64,000 nucleotides of DNA from Sphaerulina vaccinii (GCA_022570795.1 JAKUDP010000009.1:1054001-1118000); one strand, 5' to 3'; shown: positions 10,257 to 22,453, counted from the first letter of the stretch. Translations and numbers: made by a program. The notes: generated from the sequence alone by a model not told the origin.

Positions 10257-11844
10257 ATGGTCAACATCGACACTCTGTTCGAGGACTTTGCAATCGCCCA
10301 CGAGGATCCGTCTGGGCCCAATGGCTATGTTCTCGCGAGTTGCATCTCACCAGAAGCACCCAAACACGACCAAGGACGACTCTATCACTTCCGTAATGGT
10401 ATCAGTGCCGTCAACGCACAGACAGATCTTCGCTACAAACTGCAATACAATCCTGCGCTTCACCTTGACAAGAAGGAGACAAATACATGGATCGAGATCT
10501 TCTCCGCATACCACAAGTTCGTGGGCAGCCTGCTTGCCGCAGAAGAGCTACAAAATGTCGGCAAGACCAATGAAGCAGAATGGGCGCAGGTGTATGATGA
10601 GTGGAAGAAGGTCGTCAACACCATGTATCAAGGCTACACGGCTCAAGTATTGCAGGCCTGGACAATTCCTTGTCTCTACGTCGGCGTGAAATACTTGCGG
10701 ATCTTCGCTATCAAGGCCGACGAAAAGTCCGCGAGCCAGCGTGAAAGCGGACCAGTGTTCGGTGGCATCGCAGAAGAAGACGCCTTCGACCCAGCTAGCG
10801 CCAACGAGAAGCTCGAAGACGCCGCACGCCAGATCAACCGCATATTCGGACTATGCATTGGCGATCGGTAAGTCTTTTTCTTTTATGCCAGCTTCACGAT
10901 CACTCAAATGCCACTGCTGTTCACTGTTCTAGCATAGGCTCATGGTAAGTATAGCAATCCTGTCGAGGACTCACGCAAGTGGGCGCTCTACTACATCGCC
11001 TCTGCCCTATTCAAAACCCACTTCAAACTCAACCACATTTCCTTATCAAAGAACATCCTGAAATCGCTGCAGTCACAGGTTGACATGCCACTTCTCTCAC
11101 ACTTCCCCAAGAGTCATCAGGTTGCATTCAACTATTACCGCGGAGTCATACACTTTGTCGATGAAGACTATAGCGCTGCTCAGGAATGTCTGGAAGAGGC
11201 GTACCAATTGTGTCATGCGAAAGCCACGAAGAACGTACAGCTTATCTTGACTTACCTCATACCCACGAAGCTGCTGACCTCAAGTAAGCTGCCTTCTTCG
11301 GCCCTACTGTCACAATATCCTGGCCTTGCAAGGCTCTTTCAGCCACTTGCACAAGCGATGCGGAAAGGCGACCTGGCAGCATTTGACACAGCCCTTGAAA
11401 ACGGCGAGGAGGAATTTGTCAAACGTCGCATATATCTCACTCTCGAGCGTGGACGAGATGTGATACTGCGCAACATCTTCCGGAAAGTCTTCCTTGCCGG
11501 TGGTTATGAGCCACCAAAAGAAGGCGAAACAGGATCTCCAGTGAGAAGGACGAGAGTGCCATTAGACGAATTCGCAGCTGCACTACAGATGGCAGGAGCA
11601 GAGGTCAGTAATGGTGATCAGGGCTTCGACTACGATGAGGTTGAATGCTTGATTGCGAATGCAATATATAAGGTAAGTCTGCATCTCTTCTCCGGGCGCT
11701 CGGTGCCTGCCACGGAAGGCATCGGCTCTGTCCAACACTCAGCGCTAATATTCATTGCAGAACCTGATGAAAGGCTACATTGCCCGAGAACGACGAATCG
11801 TCGTATTGGGCAAGAATGGCGCCTTCCCAGGCACGGGAGTATGA
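10257..11844 (+). CDS. CSN12 / PCID2-like PCI-domain protein
   Basis: Member of the Csn12/Thp1/PCID2 family, PCI-domain proteins linked to the COP9 signalosome in yeast and to mRNA export and splicing complexes. The model is join(10257..10867, 10955..11672, 11761..11844), 470 aa, usual for the family. Introns are 87 and 88 nt. Joining gives GLCIGDRNPVEDSRKWALYY, and the last short exon encodes NLMKGYIARERRIVVLGKNG, a conserved ending. The middle part is TPR-like helical (SLSKNILKSLQSQ, FNYYRGVIHFVDEDYSAAQE). The C-terminal winged helix holds the segment from EFAAALQMAG to the end. An internal pseudo-acceptor near 10932 would give the wrong frame. It probably acts in the nucleus, with Sem1/Thp3-type partners by analogy. 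Confidence 0.9.
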
Positions 11845-12653
11845 CCAAGACCAGCAGCAACACCGAGCATCGTCCGCTCCATATTCGCAGCTCGAATAAA
11901 GTATCAACTCATCAACACAGCGAAGGCAGCATGTGGTACGCGCAGCATACTTTGCCTGCTCTACACGCGAACGTGGTGTGAATCAGCCACCAGCCCACAC
12001 CACCTTCGGCACTCTTACCCACCGGCTAGATCTCCGCATGAGTCACAGCGTGTGTATGGCACGCTATTTGCCCTTGCGCCCAGACGGCACTTATCGGCAA
12101 CAATCGGAGAACATGTACCCTGCGCGCAGGAAACATGGCTTTATCGCAACCACAAGTGTCACAGGTCGCTATGATGGTTGCTGGATGCCCGCGATGTTTG
12201 AGGTAAGATAGAGATAGAGTAGTCTTGGTCATAAAAGGAATAATTTTATGTTCTACATGTCTTGTGTTGTTACATCCTCTCGCTGCAGATGTGGCAACGA
12301 TCAGTAGCAAGCTGGACTCCATTGCTCCCCTCCATCGATATGACAATCTGATCCTGTTCCTGCTTGCAATCCGATTTTCGCGGCCGTCCGTCGAGGAATA
12401 ATAGTACAGTTGTTTCGTCCAGTTTCTTGGTGTTCGATCTCGCCATCCCATGTACGCCCACGCTAAAAGTATAAATGCTCCCAATAGTATATACAGAAGG
12501 GTATCAATAGTATGAGATGTAAGGCTGCGACCGGGCACGGCCGGGAGCTCAGAAGATGAAAAGAGATGCGATCGATAAAGTTGTGAGCCCTCTGGGGTCT
12601 CTGGGTCATGTGCTATTCGCTGTAGGCGGCAGCATGGATGCCTGTCTCGTGGG
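11845..12653. other. Intergenic, convergent 3' ends
   Basis: This 809-bp gap lies between the convergent CSN12-like and BTB genes. An A/T-rich stretch near 12230-12260 would suit polyadenylation. Short open frames here lack motifs and overlap no conserved protein. Confidence 0.5.
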
Positions 12654-13666
12654 CTAGGTTCGTGGCGAGCGGGCGGAAGAGGCAATGTCGTCGAGGTGAT
12701 TCACTGTCATGAGTTAGCTTCCTATGCCGTGAGGATCGAATGAGGGGAATTGGCATACCCATCGCAACGAAGAGGTCGAAGAATAGAGGCGAGCCGCCTG
12801 TCTCCATCTCCATCTGCATAGTCCCGCTACGCTTGAATGTGCTCCGACTTCTGATGATGAGTGCGAGATAGTGTGCTCGTAACTTGGAGTCCGTGGCGGG
12901 AGTGTTGGCGTAGGCATACCGAGCCGAGGATAGAATCGTGCTGCATTGTACACCCGATTGAAGACCTTGTTTCTTGAGCGCAAGGCGTTGAAGGTCGGGA
13001 AGGCCATAACGATGGGCAGAGCACTGTGAGAGGTCAGCATGTGTTCATCGTTCGTTGAGAATATGATATACGTACATAGATCACTGTATCCTTGAGGATA
13101 ACATGATTGTTAGGCGTGCATACTGTGCTCTCCGTCATGCCACTTGTTGCATCGCCATCGTCAAGGAACCAGCTCTGATGCTTCTTGTCGTACTCGAGCT
13201 TCGGTGAGTAATCGCCCTTGTACAAATATTCAAGTATGGCCGACAATACCTCGGGCATCTCGTTCGGTACGTCAATACGCTTTCCACTTGCATCGGATTC
13301 GAAGAACTGTTTGCGTATCTGTTGAGCAAAGACTGGTGATCTGCAAAGGACGTCCTCGTGAGCAGCGAACAATCGTTGTTCTGGACCGATGGCTATCGTA
13401 ACGATCGCTGAGTTGAGGTTACTGTGAAGTGTGAGCAGTGAACAAGTGGGATGTGGCGACATTACTTACGGTGATGTAGGTGAACTGGCTGTCCTGGTGG
13501 GCGAAGATTGAGCGGAAGGTTGTTGTACAACTGGTTGAATCGTGCTAATCCGTTTCGATGTACCATACTCCTTGAATGATTTCTGTCTCTTGCTACTCAT
13601 CGACTTTCCAGCTCGATGCGAAAAGCTGTCTCTGTAAGACTTGTCTCTCTTGCTCACAGAGAACAT
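12654..13666 (-). CDS. BTB/POZ-domain protein
   Basis: BTB domains mediate dimerisation and cullin-3 adaptor roles, and the family is common in fungi. The model is join(13666..13470, 13421..13076, 13023..12759, 12703..12654), 285 aa. Introns are 48, 52 and 55 nt. The N-terminus is basic and Ser/Thr-rich (SKRDKSYRDSFSHR). The BTB core starts near residue 66 with NLNSAIVTIAIGPEQRLFAA and contains HEDVLCRSPVFAQQ. The helical tail has KYGL-like YGLPDLQRLALKKQ and LRAHYLALIIRSRSTFKR. The last intron was found because the open frame otherwise runs into unrelated sequence. Splicing gives FVAMVNHLDDIASSARSPRT, which fits the family ending FVAMxNHMDDL. Its partner is unknown. Confidence 0.85.
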
Positions 13667-14693
13667 TTTTCCTGTCAGTCAAAGCCTGATGACAGTGTGC
13701 AGATGCCTGAGTACAGAGTTGAGCAGCCAAAATAGGTATGAGAAGGTTGGATGAGACGCGGTATACTTATACATCCTGCGACCGGTGCTGTTCAGGCAGC
13801 ACTGTCTGCGTAAGCTCAAACGGGGCTCCAAACCAGACCAGGCTGGCCTCAATTTGGAAGTAATGCAAGCAGTTGCCCTGGCATACGAGGCGACGGGCGT
13901 GAACTCAAGAGAGATACGCTGCAGGGTCACGAGTCGACGTGAATGGCTCGCGTAAAGTGATGCAGAGGGAGACTCTCTGTGACTGGCGGGCAGAAACCCG
14001 ATACTCACGCGAAACCCAAGCGGTGTCACGGGGACATGCGTCCAGGTTGCTGTTTTGAGTCAAGGGCGACCTAGGGCGACCTCTTGTTGAGGGGATCGTG
14101 GCTTTCGCGGGCGGAGAAGGCAAGGGAGAATGTGTTTCGCAGCCAAACGGATGCTGTGCCCTAGCTTTGACGGAGCATTAATTCCGCTGGTTGTGATAGC
14201 GATCGGGCAGCGGACACTCGCCAAGCAACTCAGTTTCGTTGCCACCTTCAAAGCGCTCGCATGTGTCGAAGCAGAAAAATGGCAACAGCGCAAGGTCAGG
14301 AGGACGTCGGGAAATGTAATTGCATGCAGCAGAGAGTACGCAGATGCAGGTGTGATGATGTTCGGTGTCGAATGGAAGAGGTCGGCTTTTTCTAACAAAG
14401 CTAGTGAAAAGCTACTAAGGCAGGTACGGCACACATCCCTGCAAGTTGGTATCGCTATGAAAAGAGGCATATGTCTTGTCTCAATACAAGAAACACGTGT
14501 ACCGAAGCGAACTGATTCTCATCTCGTCAATCATCATTCATTCATTCCTTCATGGATCTATATCTGTCATCACCCCAAGAAATGTCGACGCGTGGCCATT
14601 TCGAGGTCTGCTAGCGACTGACTCACAATTATGCATTGGCACGAGGACTGTCTCCAAACCGTATCGACGCCTTCCTTCCGCTTAGGTCATCTA
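13667..14693. other. Intergenic: BTB promoter side
   Basis: This 1.03-kb gap lies upstream of the BTB gene and downstream of the amidohydrolase. A TATA-like run (TATACTTATACA) lies near 13760. A 163-codon plus-strand frame (14130-14621) has no family features. I do not call it. Confidence 0.5.
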
Positions 14694-15704
14694 TCAGTGC
14701 ACCCCGTTCAAGCCATTCACACCGTTCGTCGCCTGCGGTAGCCGTATCTTCAACAGCTTTTCCGAATTCTTGTACGCTATCATTTCGAATTCTTCCGGTG
14801 TCACAAGACCACTCTTTTCAAGCTCGTTCATCCACTTGAGGCCATTCTCGTTCTTCTCGAAAGGATAATCCACGCTGAACAAGATGTGGTCCACTTTGGT
14901 GTTCCCAAGAATGCACTTCAGCGGATCCAGGGACCACACTCCGGAGGTCGTGATCCAGATGTTCTCTTCCCAGACCTGTTGAAACTTTTTATGCTGATCG
15001 CCCCACCTGGAGCTCAGATTGGACACTCGCTGCAGCATGAAAGGCAGCATTTCCCCAAAGTGACCAATGATGATCTTCAACTTTGGGAACTTATCAAAGA
15101 GCCCGGCAGCGTAAAGTCTGAGAATGTGCAGGCCAGTCTCTGAGTGCCAGCCCCAACCTGATGCACTCATGCTCATAGTGGCTCCAGAAGTGAAGTTGCC
15201 AGTATATGAGTGCATCATGTTCCCTGCGGGCCACGTCGGATGCAGATATATGGCCACATCAAGTTCTTCTGCCTTCCGCCACATGACATCGTACTCGTCG
15301 CCATCGAAGTACTTCCCGTCGACGTGGTTGTCGATCAATGCACCAGGAAAGCCCAGCTCCTTGACACATCGCTCCAGCTCGACTGCAGACTCTTCTGGGC
15401 TGGCCACAGGCAGGACTGCAAAACCTGCTAGTCGACCTGGATTCTTTCGTACTGCGGCAGCTAGCTGGTCATTGCCTTGCCTGCACAGCTCGGGACTTGG
15501 ACCACCTGGGACACATGCGTGTGAGACGACTTGCATTGTTACTCCGCCCTTGTCCATCTCGCTCAGTCGTAAGGCATCTAGGTCGCCGAGCTTGTCCTTC
15601 ACACCAGGTATAGCTTTGAATTGTTCCCTGAACTGATCATCGTAGGCATCGAGAACAGCCGTAGAGAGGAAGTGCTCTTCGAGAGCGATCATCGGGGGAG
15701 CCAT
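14694..15704 (-). CDS. Amidohydrolase-2 family protein (ACMSD / aromatic decarboxylase type)
   Basis: Metal-dependent TIM-barrel enzyme related to aminocarboxymuconate semialdehyde, gamma-resorcylate and 2,3-dihydroxybenzoate decarboxylases. It is a single exon of 336 aa, normal length. Metal and catalytic positions can be seen: E9-E10-H11 (ALEEHF) at the N-terminus, H155 in YLHPTWPAG, H215 in IIGHFGEMLPF, and D279 in LFSVDYPFE. The start is the first ATG, seven codons before the metal motif. A short N/G-rich tail ends the protein. It is divergent from an enoyl-CoA hydratase at 16305, which would suit an aromatic-acid breakdown step, but the substrate is not determined. Confidence 0.88.
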   Translation of the reverse strand: MAPPMIALEEHFLSTAVLDAYDDQFREQFKAIPGVKDKLGDLDALRLSEMDKGGVTMQVVSHACVPGGPSPELCRQGNDQLAAAVRKNPGRLAGFAVLPVASPEESAVELERCVKELGFPGALIDNHVDGKYFDGDEYDVMWRKAEELDVAIYLHPTWPAGNMMHSYTGNFTSGATMSMSASGWGWHSETGLHILRLYAAGLFDKFPKLKIIIGHFGEMLPFMLQRVSNLSSRWGDQHKKFQQVWEENIWITTSGVWSLDPLKCILGNTKVDHILFSVDYPFEKNENGLKWMNELEKSGLVTPEEFEMIAYKNSEKLLKIRLPQATNGVNGLNGVH

Positions 15705-16304
15705 CTTGGTACAGCCGTTGTGTGGGTATCTTGATCAGGCCCTTGGAAGGAGAAGCCACACCTCGTGGCATTGACACTGGACCTATTTAGTTCATCAAGA
15801 CTTGCCACCTACAGAGCAAGTCCTCCGAGAAGAAATAAGACTCGGTAACGAGCGGAACCGACCAAGTCTACAGAGTTGTCTGGAAACACAGCTTGTACGC
15901 CCACAGGCGTAGATCAATATGCAATATGACCGGCATACCGTTGACGCAAAAGGGTCTGATAGACCTGTTGCCCGGCATGAGGAGCCGAACTTTGTGAACT
16001 AGCAGAAGAAGCTCTACCAAAACAGCGGAGATCGTCGTAGTGGTATCTTCATGTCACGAAGACACGTGTGCTCGCGACTGACTTGGCGATATTGTCAGCA
16101 TTGTCAGCACCACCTCGGCAATCCTCTTCTTACCACAGACTCGAGATCATCGAGTAGCTTCGAGCTCCGCCAGATGCAGCAATTGCCGTGGTTAGTCAGT
16201 ACTATAGATCATTACGATACTACCATTGTCGCCGTAGGTGTTTTCGAGATAAATTCTATCACTTACCTTGCAGAATATACCACACGACCGCTCGATCGAT
16301 CATC
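15705..16304. promoter_or_regulatory. Divergent promoter: amidohydrolase and enoyl-CoA hydratase
   Basis: This 600-bp shared upstream region lies between two head-to-head catabolic genes. I recognise no specific operator. The direct triplet CATTGTCAGCA-type repeats near 16090-16115 are short and may be chance. Confidence 0.35.
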
Positions 16305-17337
16305 ATGTCAGGCTCCGGCAAAGGATCGCAATACCTCGAATCACCCTCGCTGCACGAGATCCCAATCCCACGAAGCTACTCAGACATTGGCTTTACAGAA
16401 ATCAGAGTGACCAATGTGCCCGAATCGTCAAAAGAAGTCACACCTGTTCAGCTTGTAACGCTGTACAGACCAAAGAAGTACAATGCCTTCACACCTACGA
16501 TGATGCGAGAGCTTGAGCATGCATACACACTGTTCGATATTGATGACCGGGTAAAGTGTATTGTACAGACTGGACATGGCAAGATGTTCTGTGCTGGCGC
16601 AGACTTGGACACCGGGTTTGTTGGAGGAGAAGAGGCCGTGAGAGATCATAGAGATGGTGGAGGACGAGTTACAATGGCGATCAACAGATGTAGGAAGCCT
16701 ACAATTGCTGCGCTCAACGGAGCAGCAGTGGGAGTAGGTGTGACGATGACCTTGCCCATGAATATCAGAATCGCATACAAGGACGCGAAGATTGGATTCG
16801 TCTTTGCGAGAAGAGGACTGGTTATGGAGGCAGCAAGCAGCTTCTTCTTGCCACGTCTCATTGGGTCAGTATGAGACATACCTTGTGATGGTGGTAAAGC
16901 AGCTGACGTGAACCAGAACATCCAAAGCCCTCCACCTCTGTACAACAGGCTCAATCTATCCAGCCTCGCATCCTCTCATGTCAGACCTCTTCACCGAAAC
17001 CCTACCTACTCCCGATGCAGTCCTTCCCAGAGCTCTTGAACTCGCCGACGAGATCGTGAAGAACTGCTCTGGTGTCAGTCTACATCTGATCAAAGAATTG
17101 ATGTATCGCAACCCAGGCACTCCCGAAGCTACACACTTGTTAGATAGCCGAATTGTGTACGAGCTCTTTACTTCGAAGGACAACAAGGAGGGAGTGAAAG
17201 CTTTCTTGGAGAAGAGGCAGACGAATTTCACAGGCACGATGCAGAATGATGCTCCTGCGGCGTGGCCTTGGTGGGATCCGATCGCCGTGGGAAACAAACC
17301 TGTGCAGAAGGGATACAAGTTCAAGCCAAATCTCTAG
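16305..17337 (+). CDS. Enoyl-CoA hydratase/isomerase (crotonase family)
   Basis: Crotonase-fold enzyme of beta-oxidation-type pathways. The model is join(16305..16864, 16917..17337), 326 aa. The intron is 52 nt (GTCAGT...CCAG) and joining gives FLPRLIGTSKALHLC. The oxyanion-hole segments are present as MFCAGADLD (about residue 97) and ALNGAAVGVGVTM (about residue 138). The family motif IGFVFARRGLVMEAAS follows. The C-terminus is PNL, which fits a relaxed type-1 peroxisomal signal, so peroxisomal location is likely but unproven. The start is the ATG at 16305, because upstream codons in this frame are not conserved-looking. It is paired head to head with the amidohydrolase. Confidence 0.9.
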
Positions 17338-17673
17338 ATTCATTTTATGTATCTAAAGACCGAGCTCATTTTCTCCCAAATCATTGTATAAAAAGTCATC
17401 ATTTCATCATCGTCTCAAGTCGCATCGGTAATATCATCGCAGGCTTTTGTCGTGTGGCATCGTATCAGATCGCAGAGCAGTTCTGTGGTAGTCCTGGGTC
17501 TATGGACCTCAGAGAACAGCTTCTCATAGTGGTATCGTGGAGCTGGGGCATAGATGGTGTGGGGTGGAGTCGTAGTCGGTGAAGTATCATATCGTATCGT
17601 GTCGTTCCGTGTCTTGTGATGATGGTACAAAGAGAATGTCGTAATGTGTATGGTTGTGACTGGCAGTGCAGGT
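17338..17673. other. Intergenic, convergent 3' ends
   Basis: This 336-bp gap lies between the convergent enoyl-CoA hydratase and the basic hypothetical gene. It includes an ATCGTATCGTGTCG-like low-complexity stretch near 17590. No gene seen. Confidence 0.5.
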
Positions 17674-18995
17674 CTAGTCGCCGCCAGTATTGGCCATAGT
17701 CGCATCCTCGGGAGGAGAGATGCTCGCTTCTCGCATGCGATCACTAAGATCGCGAACATGGCGCTGAGCACTGCGGCTGCGACGACCAAACTTGGTTGGC
17801 TCGAGGTCACCCATAGTCTCGAAGTCGGAGGGATTGACCTGCTCCGGTGCGATGACGGTAGAATTAACCATGTCCAGATACTTCTTTCCCTTGAGGAACT
17901 TGTGACCTGCGTCGCAAAGGCCAGGCTTCGCCTCAAGTTCCTGCTTGTCCTTCTCGCCGGTGAAGTCAACCTCTGGAAGAATCTCAAGCCCCCTCACCAT
18001 GACGATGTCACCCGCTGGGCCAGAGGCAGCGAGACTGTATTTAAGCCCGCCAGTACTTGTGCCTGAACGCGCCTTCTGGATCTTGCTGATTTCTTTACGC
18101 TCGCCCTTGCGAAGCGGACGACCTTGGGAACTCTTGACTTCTTTCTCGACCTCCTGGAAAATGCGCTTGCGTGGAGCTTCAGCGAGCTCCGGGCGGGAGA
18201 TCACGCTTCGCATCGTCCGCAGAACCTCCTTCTTCGCACGTCTGCTCTCCTTCTTGACACGCGAACTCATGTCCTTCTTCGTCTCACCAGGAGCTTTCGT
18301 GAAGCGCATCTTCTTGTTGGCACGTTGACAGTCCTGAATGGCATCATCAAAGTCTGCAAGGGTGAGCCCATCGCGGTTTTCTCGGATTACTGCTTCCACG
18401 ACATTCGCTTTCGGCTGCTTGCCGACTTTCGTCGGGATGGTCGTGAATGTCATGGACAAGTCATCGACTCCAAGAGCTGCTTCCACAGCGCGACGCTCGG
18501 CGAATTTTTGACGCAGCAGCATAACTGCTTTTCCGTGGTGCTTGGGAGTGAGGGACGACAACTGGTCAGTCCTAGCCTCGATAGCGAGAGACCATGGGGT
18601 CTTGGCTTGAATTTCTGCCGGAAGACAGTCCACTGCGAGATCTGTCTTTGGCCAATTTCTCTCGATCCTATGCGCGAAGAGAGAGTGAGCCTTTGAGGCT
18701 GGGGGAATGTCTGCGACCTGATTGGGCAGGTACTTCTGCGGCTGTGGCACTATCCAGTCGGTGTGAGAGCCGGTGACCTTTGGCTTTTGGTGGAATTGCG
18801 AGTCGTTCGGGGGAATGACGGTCTGGTCGTTGGCTGCGGCCGTTTCGAAGAGGGAGCCGTGACCAGAGAGAACCGGCACGAGACTGGCAGTAGCTCCAAA
18901 CTGGTGCGGGAACTGGGAGATGGTCAGTATGTTGCGCGTGACCTGCACAATAGGATTGTACCTACCGCACCAGAGTCCATCACGTTATCAGACAT
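17674..18995 (-). CDS. Hypothetical basic fungal protein
   Basis: I do not recognise this protein. The model is join(18995..18966, 18912..17674), 422 aa. The short first exon encodes MSDNVMDSGA and is joined by a 53-nt intron (GTAGGT...CCCAG) to FPHQFGATASLVP. The middle is rich in Lys/Arg (KKDMSSRVKKESRRAKKEVL and RKGERKEISKIQKARS) and could hold a nuclear localisation signal. The C-terminal part (FGRRSRSAQRHVRDLSDRM) is also basic, followed by a short acidic tail. There is no membrane segment or signal peptide. The even codon use and a frame over 1.2 kb long support a real gene. No function can be assigned. Confidence 0.75.
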
Positions 18996-20043
18996 GATGG
19001 GTGATGTGATGTTGGGTCCTTGGTTGGTATTGTGGTCGAGAGATAATTGTCCTCAAGTCGGAAGGTGAGAGTCCAAGAGACTAATGGTGATGAGTGTTGG
19101 TGTTGTTGTAGATGAAGAGGTCAAGCCTGAGTCGGAGTTGGAGTCTTCTTATACGTATTCAGTCGGACCCTGCGATGAATGGTAGTAAGTGAATGGGGAA
19201 AGTGGTGAATGGCAAGCGCTGTTACCTGCGCATACATGCGTGCGCAGGAACGAGTGAGGAAAAGGGCTCGAGCAGTCGATGGGACTCACAATGTCTAGGT
19301 GACTGTTGCGAGCTGTACTTGACGACTGTCGCGTTCCTAGCATTCGGGTAAATGGAGGTATTTATGCAACTGTTCTGTTCGTCGTAGTGCACAGATGCGC
19401 CTTGCTAATAGGCGAACGAGAGTGGATGTCCCAAATCCTCTGTAGTAGTAGTCGTGTCTACCGAGTAGCGGCAGGAAGACTTGTAGTCGAGGTTGGGGGG
19501 TGCTCTGGTGTGTGGATGTGTCAAAGAACTGGTTGAGGATTGGATGTTGTGGTTGGTAGGTAGTCAAGAGTTGTGTTCGCCAGGAGAGCACTTTTATATG
19601 TAGGATCTGGGCCCGTGCTCAGTCCCGTGGGCTATTGCGATCACGCAAGCAGGCAGCAGGGGTCTTCGAGCTTTCGAAGTGAAGTGAAAGTGTGGTGAAC
19701 GTTCCTGCTGTCCTTGAAGATAAAAGGGCCCACGGTCGGGGTTTGCACCGTTTAGTGGGAGACGTGCTTCGTCTTGGACATTTCTCCCGTAGCGGGCATC
19801 GACACAGAGGAAGGCCATGACTTGACTTCGTCCGCTTGCTTACTCTCTCATCGCTGAATCAGTCTGAGCCTCACGGCCCAGGTCGGTGGAACGAGGCGAG
19901 GTATCTTGCGCAAAGGCGCTTTGGTCAATCGTAAGCGTACCTGTGCTTACATACATACGAGATCTATCAGCTATCAACGCTGTCTTCTGGGGTATCACTT
20001 ATAGAAAATCATAATAGAGATCGCGCAGCTTCCCTTCAATGCC
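18996..20043. other. Intergenic: upstream of the basic hypothetical gene
   Basis: This 1.05-kb gap lies between two minus-strand genes. It should hold the promoter of the gene starting at 18995 and the 3' end of the coiled-coil gene. It includes the inverted repeat at 19225-19248. Short frames here have no motifs. Confidence 0.5.
19225..19248. repeat. Perfect 8-bp inverted repeat with 8-bp spacer
   Basis: CCTGCGCA and TGCGCAGG flank an 8-base spacer that is itself nearly symmetric. It lies about 230 bp upstream of the basic hypothetical gene. It could be a dimeric transcription-factor site or a chance palindrome. Confidence 0.4.
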
Positions 20044-22453
20044 TCACATATCACCTAGCACGCTCTCCAATGCAGTCTGGTCGAGACTCTTCATTATTGG
20101 CGGATGATGGATCTTGATCTCTGGTCCAAATCCTGGTATCGGACCCATCTGATTGATCCCAGGTGGCCGCAGCTTGGGTTTCTTCGGCGTCAAGTCAGGA
20201 TCGTTTGCGGACTTATTAGTACTGCCAGAAGCGATACTAGCAGTGCGATTCATCTTTGTTGCGGACACAGCGGTGGCTGCAGCATCAGTCACAGTCACCG
20301 TGGGCATTGGAGAAGCGCCCCATTTCCCGAACATCCAGCCACCCACCCTGCTACCGAGTCCCTGTTTATTCGACGATGCCTGCCGTTGTAGAGCAGCGGG
20401 CGCCATGCCACTCAACAAACGATGACCACTATCCATGGGGCGGGACATCGATGCGGAGACGGCGGCATGTGCGGTCGTGTCACCAACGACAGCTTGTGGG
20501 GTGTATGAGCGGCCACCATAAGGCGTGAGCAGTTGCGAAGGTCGAGATCTGAGGGTATGGATATCCATGCCGCGACATGACAAGATTGACTCATGCGATG
20601 CAGCTCTTCGCAGGTTGCGAGGCCTCTCAAGCGCTTGAGTGATCTCTTCGGAGAGTGGTGAGATTGCATCAACGAGATCGTCGCCAGGCGGTGAGTCGGA
20701 CGTCTCCCAGTCAAGTTCGTCTTCTTCTGGTATTGCTCCCTCTGGAGCTAGTTGCGGCTCCAACTCGCGAAGATTCTCGGAACTGATATCGAGGATCGAG
20801 TCCAGCGACGGCCGTCCGCGATGAGAGGATATTGATGGTCGTTGTGAGTGCATGGGCGCAGACGTAATGCGCCTCAGCCCGAGTGGTGCAAACATTGGCG
20901 ATCCAGGATCCTCTGTGTCAGGTGTGGTCGGTCGCGATGAGTCTTGACCAGCATCGCTGAAGACTCTGTCGAACATTGAAGATGCCCGATTCGTTGACTG
21001 CGGCGAACTAGGTCCAGAGAAGCTTTGCACTGATTGGGCTGACATGAATGATCGATCAGACATGTACGACCACCGATTGCTGTTCTGTCCAGAGCCGCCT
21101 CCTGGTAAAGTAGCCGCGGTTTGCGACAATATCGCAGCAGTGTTAGAGGGCGTAGAGAACGAGTGGCGAGGTGTGCTCATGCCAGAACTGGGTGTCAACG
21201 ATCCATATCGCTTCTTCTTCGGCCGTCGAACCAGAGGCGTCTTTGGCGTGCTCGGTGCGTGATAGTGGTGGTGAACATGAAGCTCTTGGGATGTGGCGGC
21301 TCGCATCTCCTCCTTGAGATGTGGTCGTATAGGTGAAGACGTCGGCTGGACAACCTCTGCTCCTGTAACGACGGGTTGGTGCACAGAAAGCTGATTCCTT
21401 AGCGTCTCCACTTCCTCGTTGGAGCTGTGCAGCATGTCTCGCAGCTCGACGATGCCCATCTGGAGATTCGCGTTGTCCTGTAGGATGTCCTTGACGAAGT
21501 GCGACACCACATTGTCATTACCAGCAGTCTTCACAGCCGCTGCACCCTTCAACCTGCCTGCAGCTGAGTCCAGTTCCTTCTCCACGATATGCTGCCGCTC
21601 CATGCGACCGAGCACTTCGACATGTCGCTCTTTTTCTTCCTTCGCTTCCTGCTCTATGCGCTCCATCTGCTCCTGTAGACTTGCAAGTGTACGCTGAGCT
21701 TCCTGCCATCTGCGCAATGCCGACTTTGCGGACTCATCTTTCTCCTCCAGCGCATATTGCCATGTTGCTTGTTCTCGCTCAAAGTCGGCGAGCTGTTGCT
21801 CGAGCTTCTCAGTTCGCGACTGGAGATATGAGAGCTTGTGTAGTTCCTGCTGTGTACTACGCAGCGTGCTCTGTAGATTGGTCACCTGCGTGTCGGACTC
21901 TGCGACTGCACTATTGAGTGATTCCAGTTGGTCCAGTAAGGTCCGATTCTCCTCGATCGTGTTCGCGTTACGCCTTTCCAGCACCTGCTTCTCGACTTCC
22001 AGCGACTGGATCTGCGCCGCCATGGCCTTGCGTTCTTGCTCGGAGTCGTGGATGTAAGCTTCATGCCGCGTCAACAGCGCCTGCAGCGAGAAGATTAGCG
22101 ATGCCATGTTGTGCTTCTAGTCCTCGCCCGTTTCTCATTCGCCGTTCACGTCCACATTCCCTCTTCAACGCTGCATATACGCGACCACGGAACACTGAAC
22201 TGTCGCGTATGCGCACACCGCCGGACCGCACCACTGTAAACTACTACTACTCCAGGTACAATAGTCATGAACATACCTTGCCAATCTGAGCGGCATTACG
22301 CAGATCACGCTCCAGTCCCGACAAGGCTGTCTCTGTGTGCTGAAGGTATGCGCACGTTGTTGCGCCGCAACAGCAGTTAATGGCTTGCCGCGCTGGAATG
22401 CTCGGCGATTCGTAGGTATCGAGGAATGTGTTGATCGGATCTTGGCCATTCAT
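20044..22453 (-). CDS. Long coiled-coil fungal protein of unknown function
   Basis: The model is join(22453..22277, 22116..20044), 749 aa. The 160-nt intron (22117-22276) has GTATGT and CTAG ends, and joining keeps phase (RNAAQIGK-KHNMASLIFSL). An alternative start at the ATG of MASLIFSL (22107) would give 687 aa. Residues from about 75 to 250 are a strong coiled coil rich in Glu/Gln/Leu (LEVEKQVLERRNANTIEENR). A Ser/Pro-rich disordered region follows, with HVHHHYHAPSTPKTPLV and many SP/TP sites, which suggests phosphorylation. The C-terminus is basic and proline-rich. The N-terminal pattern LLTRHEAYI...EENRTLLDQLE feels family-like for filamentous fungi, but I cannot name the family. A cytoskeletal or scaffold role is only a guess. 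Confidence 0.82.

Noticed and set aside
14130..14621. 163-codon plus-strand open frame
   Set aside because: No recognisable motif. The codons do not resemble conserved protein and it overlaps the expected promoter/terminator region.
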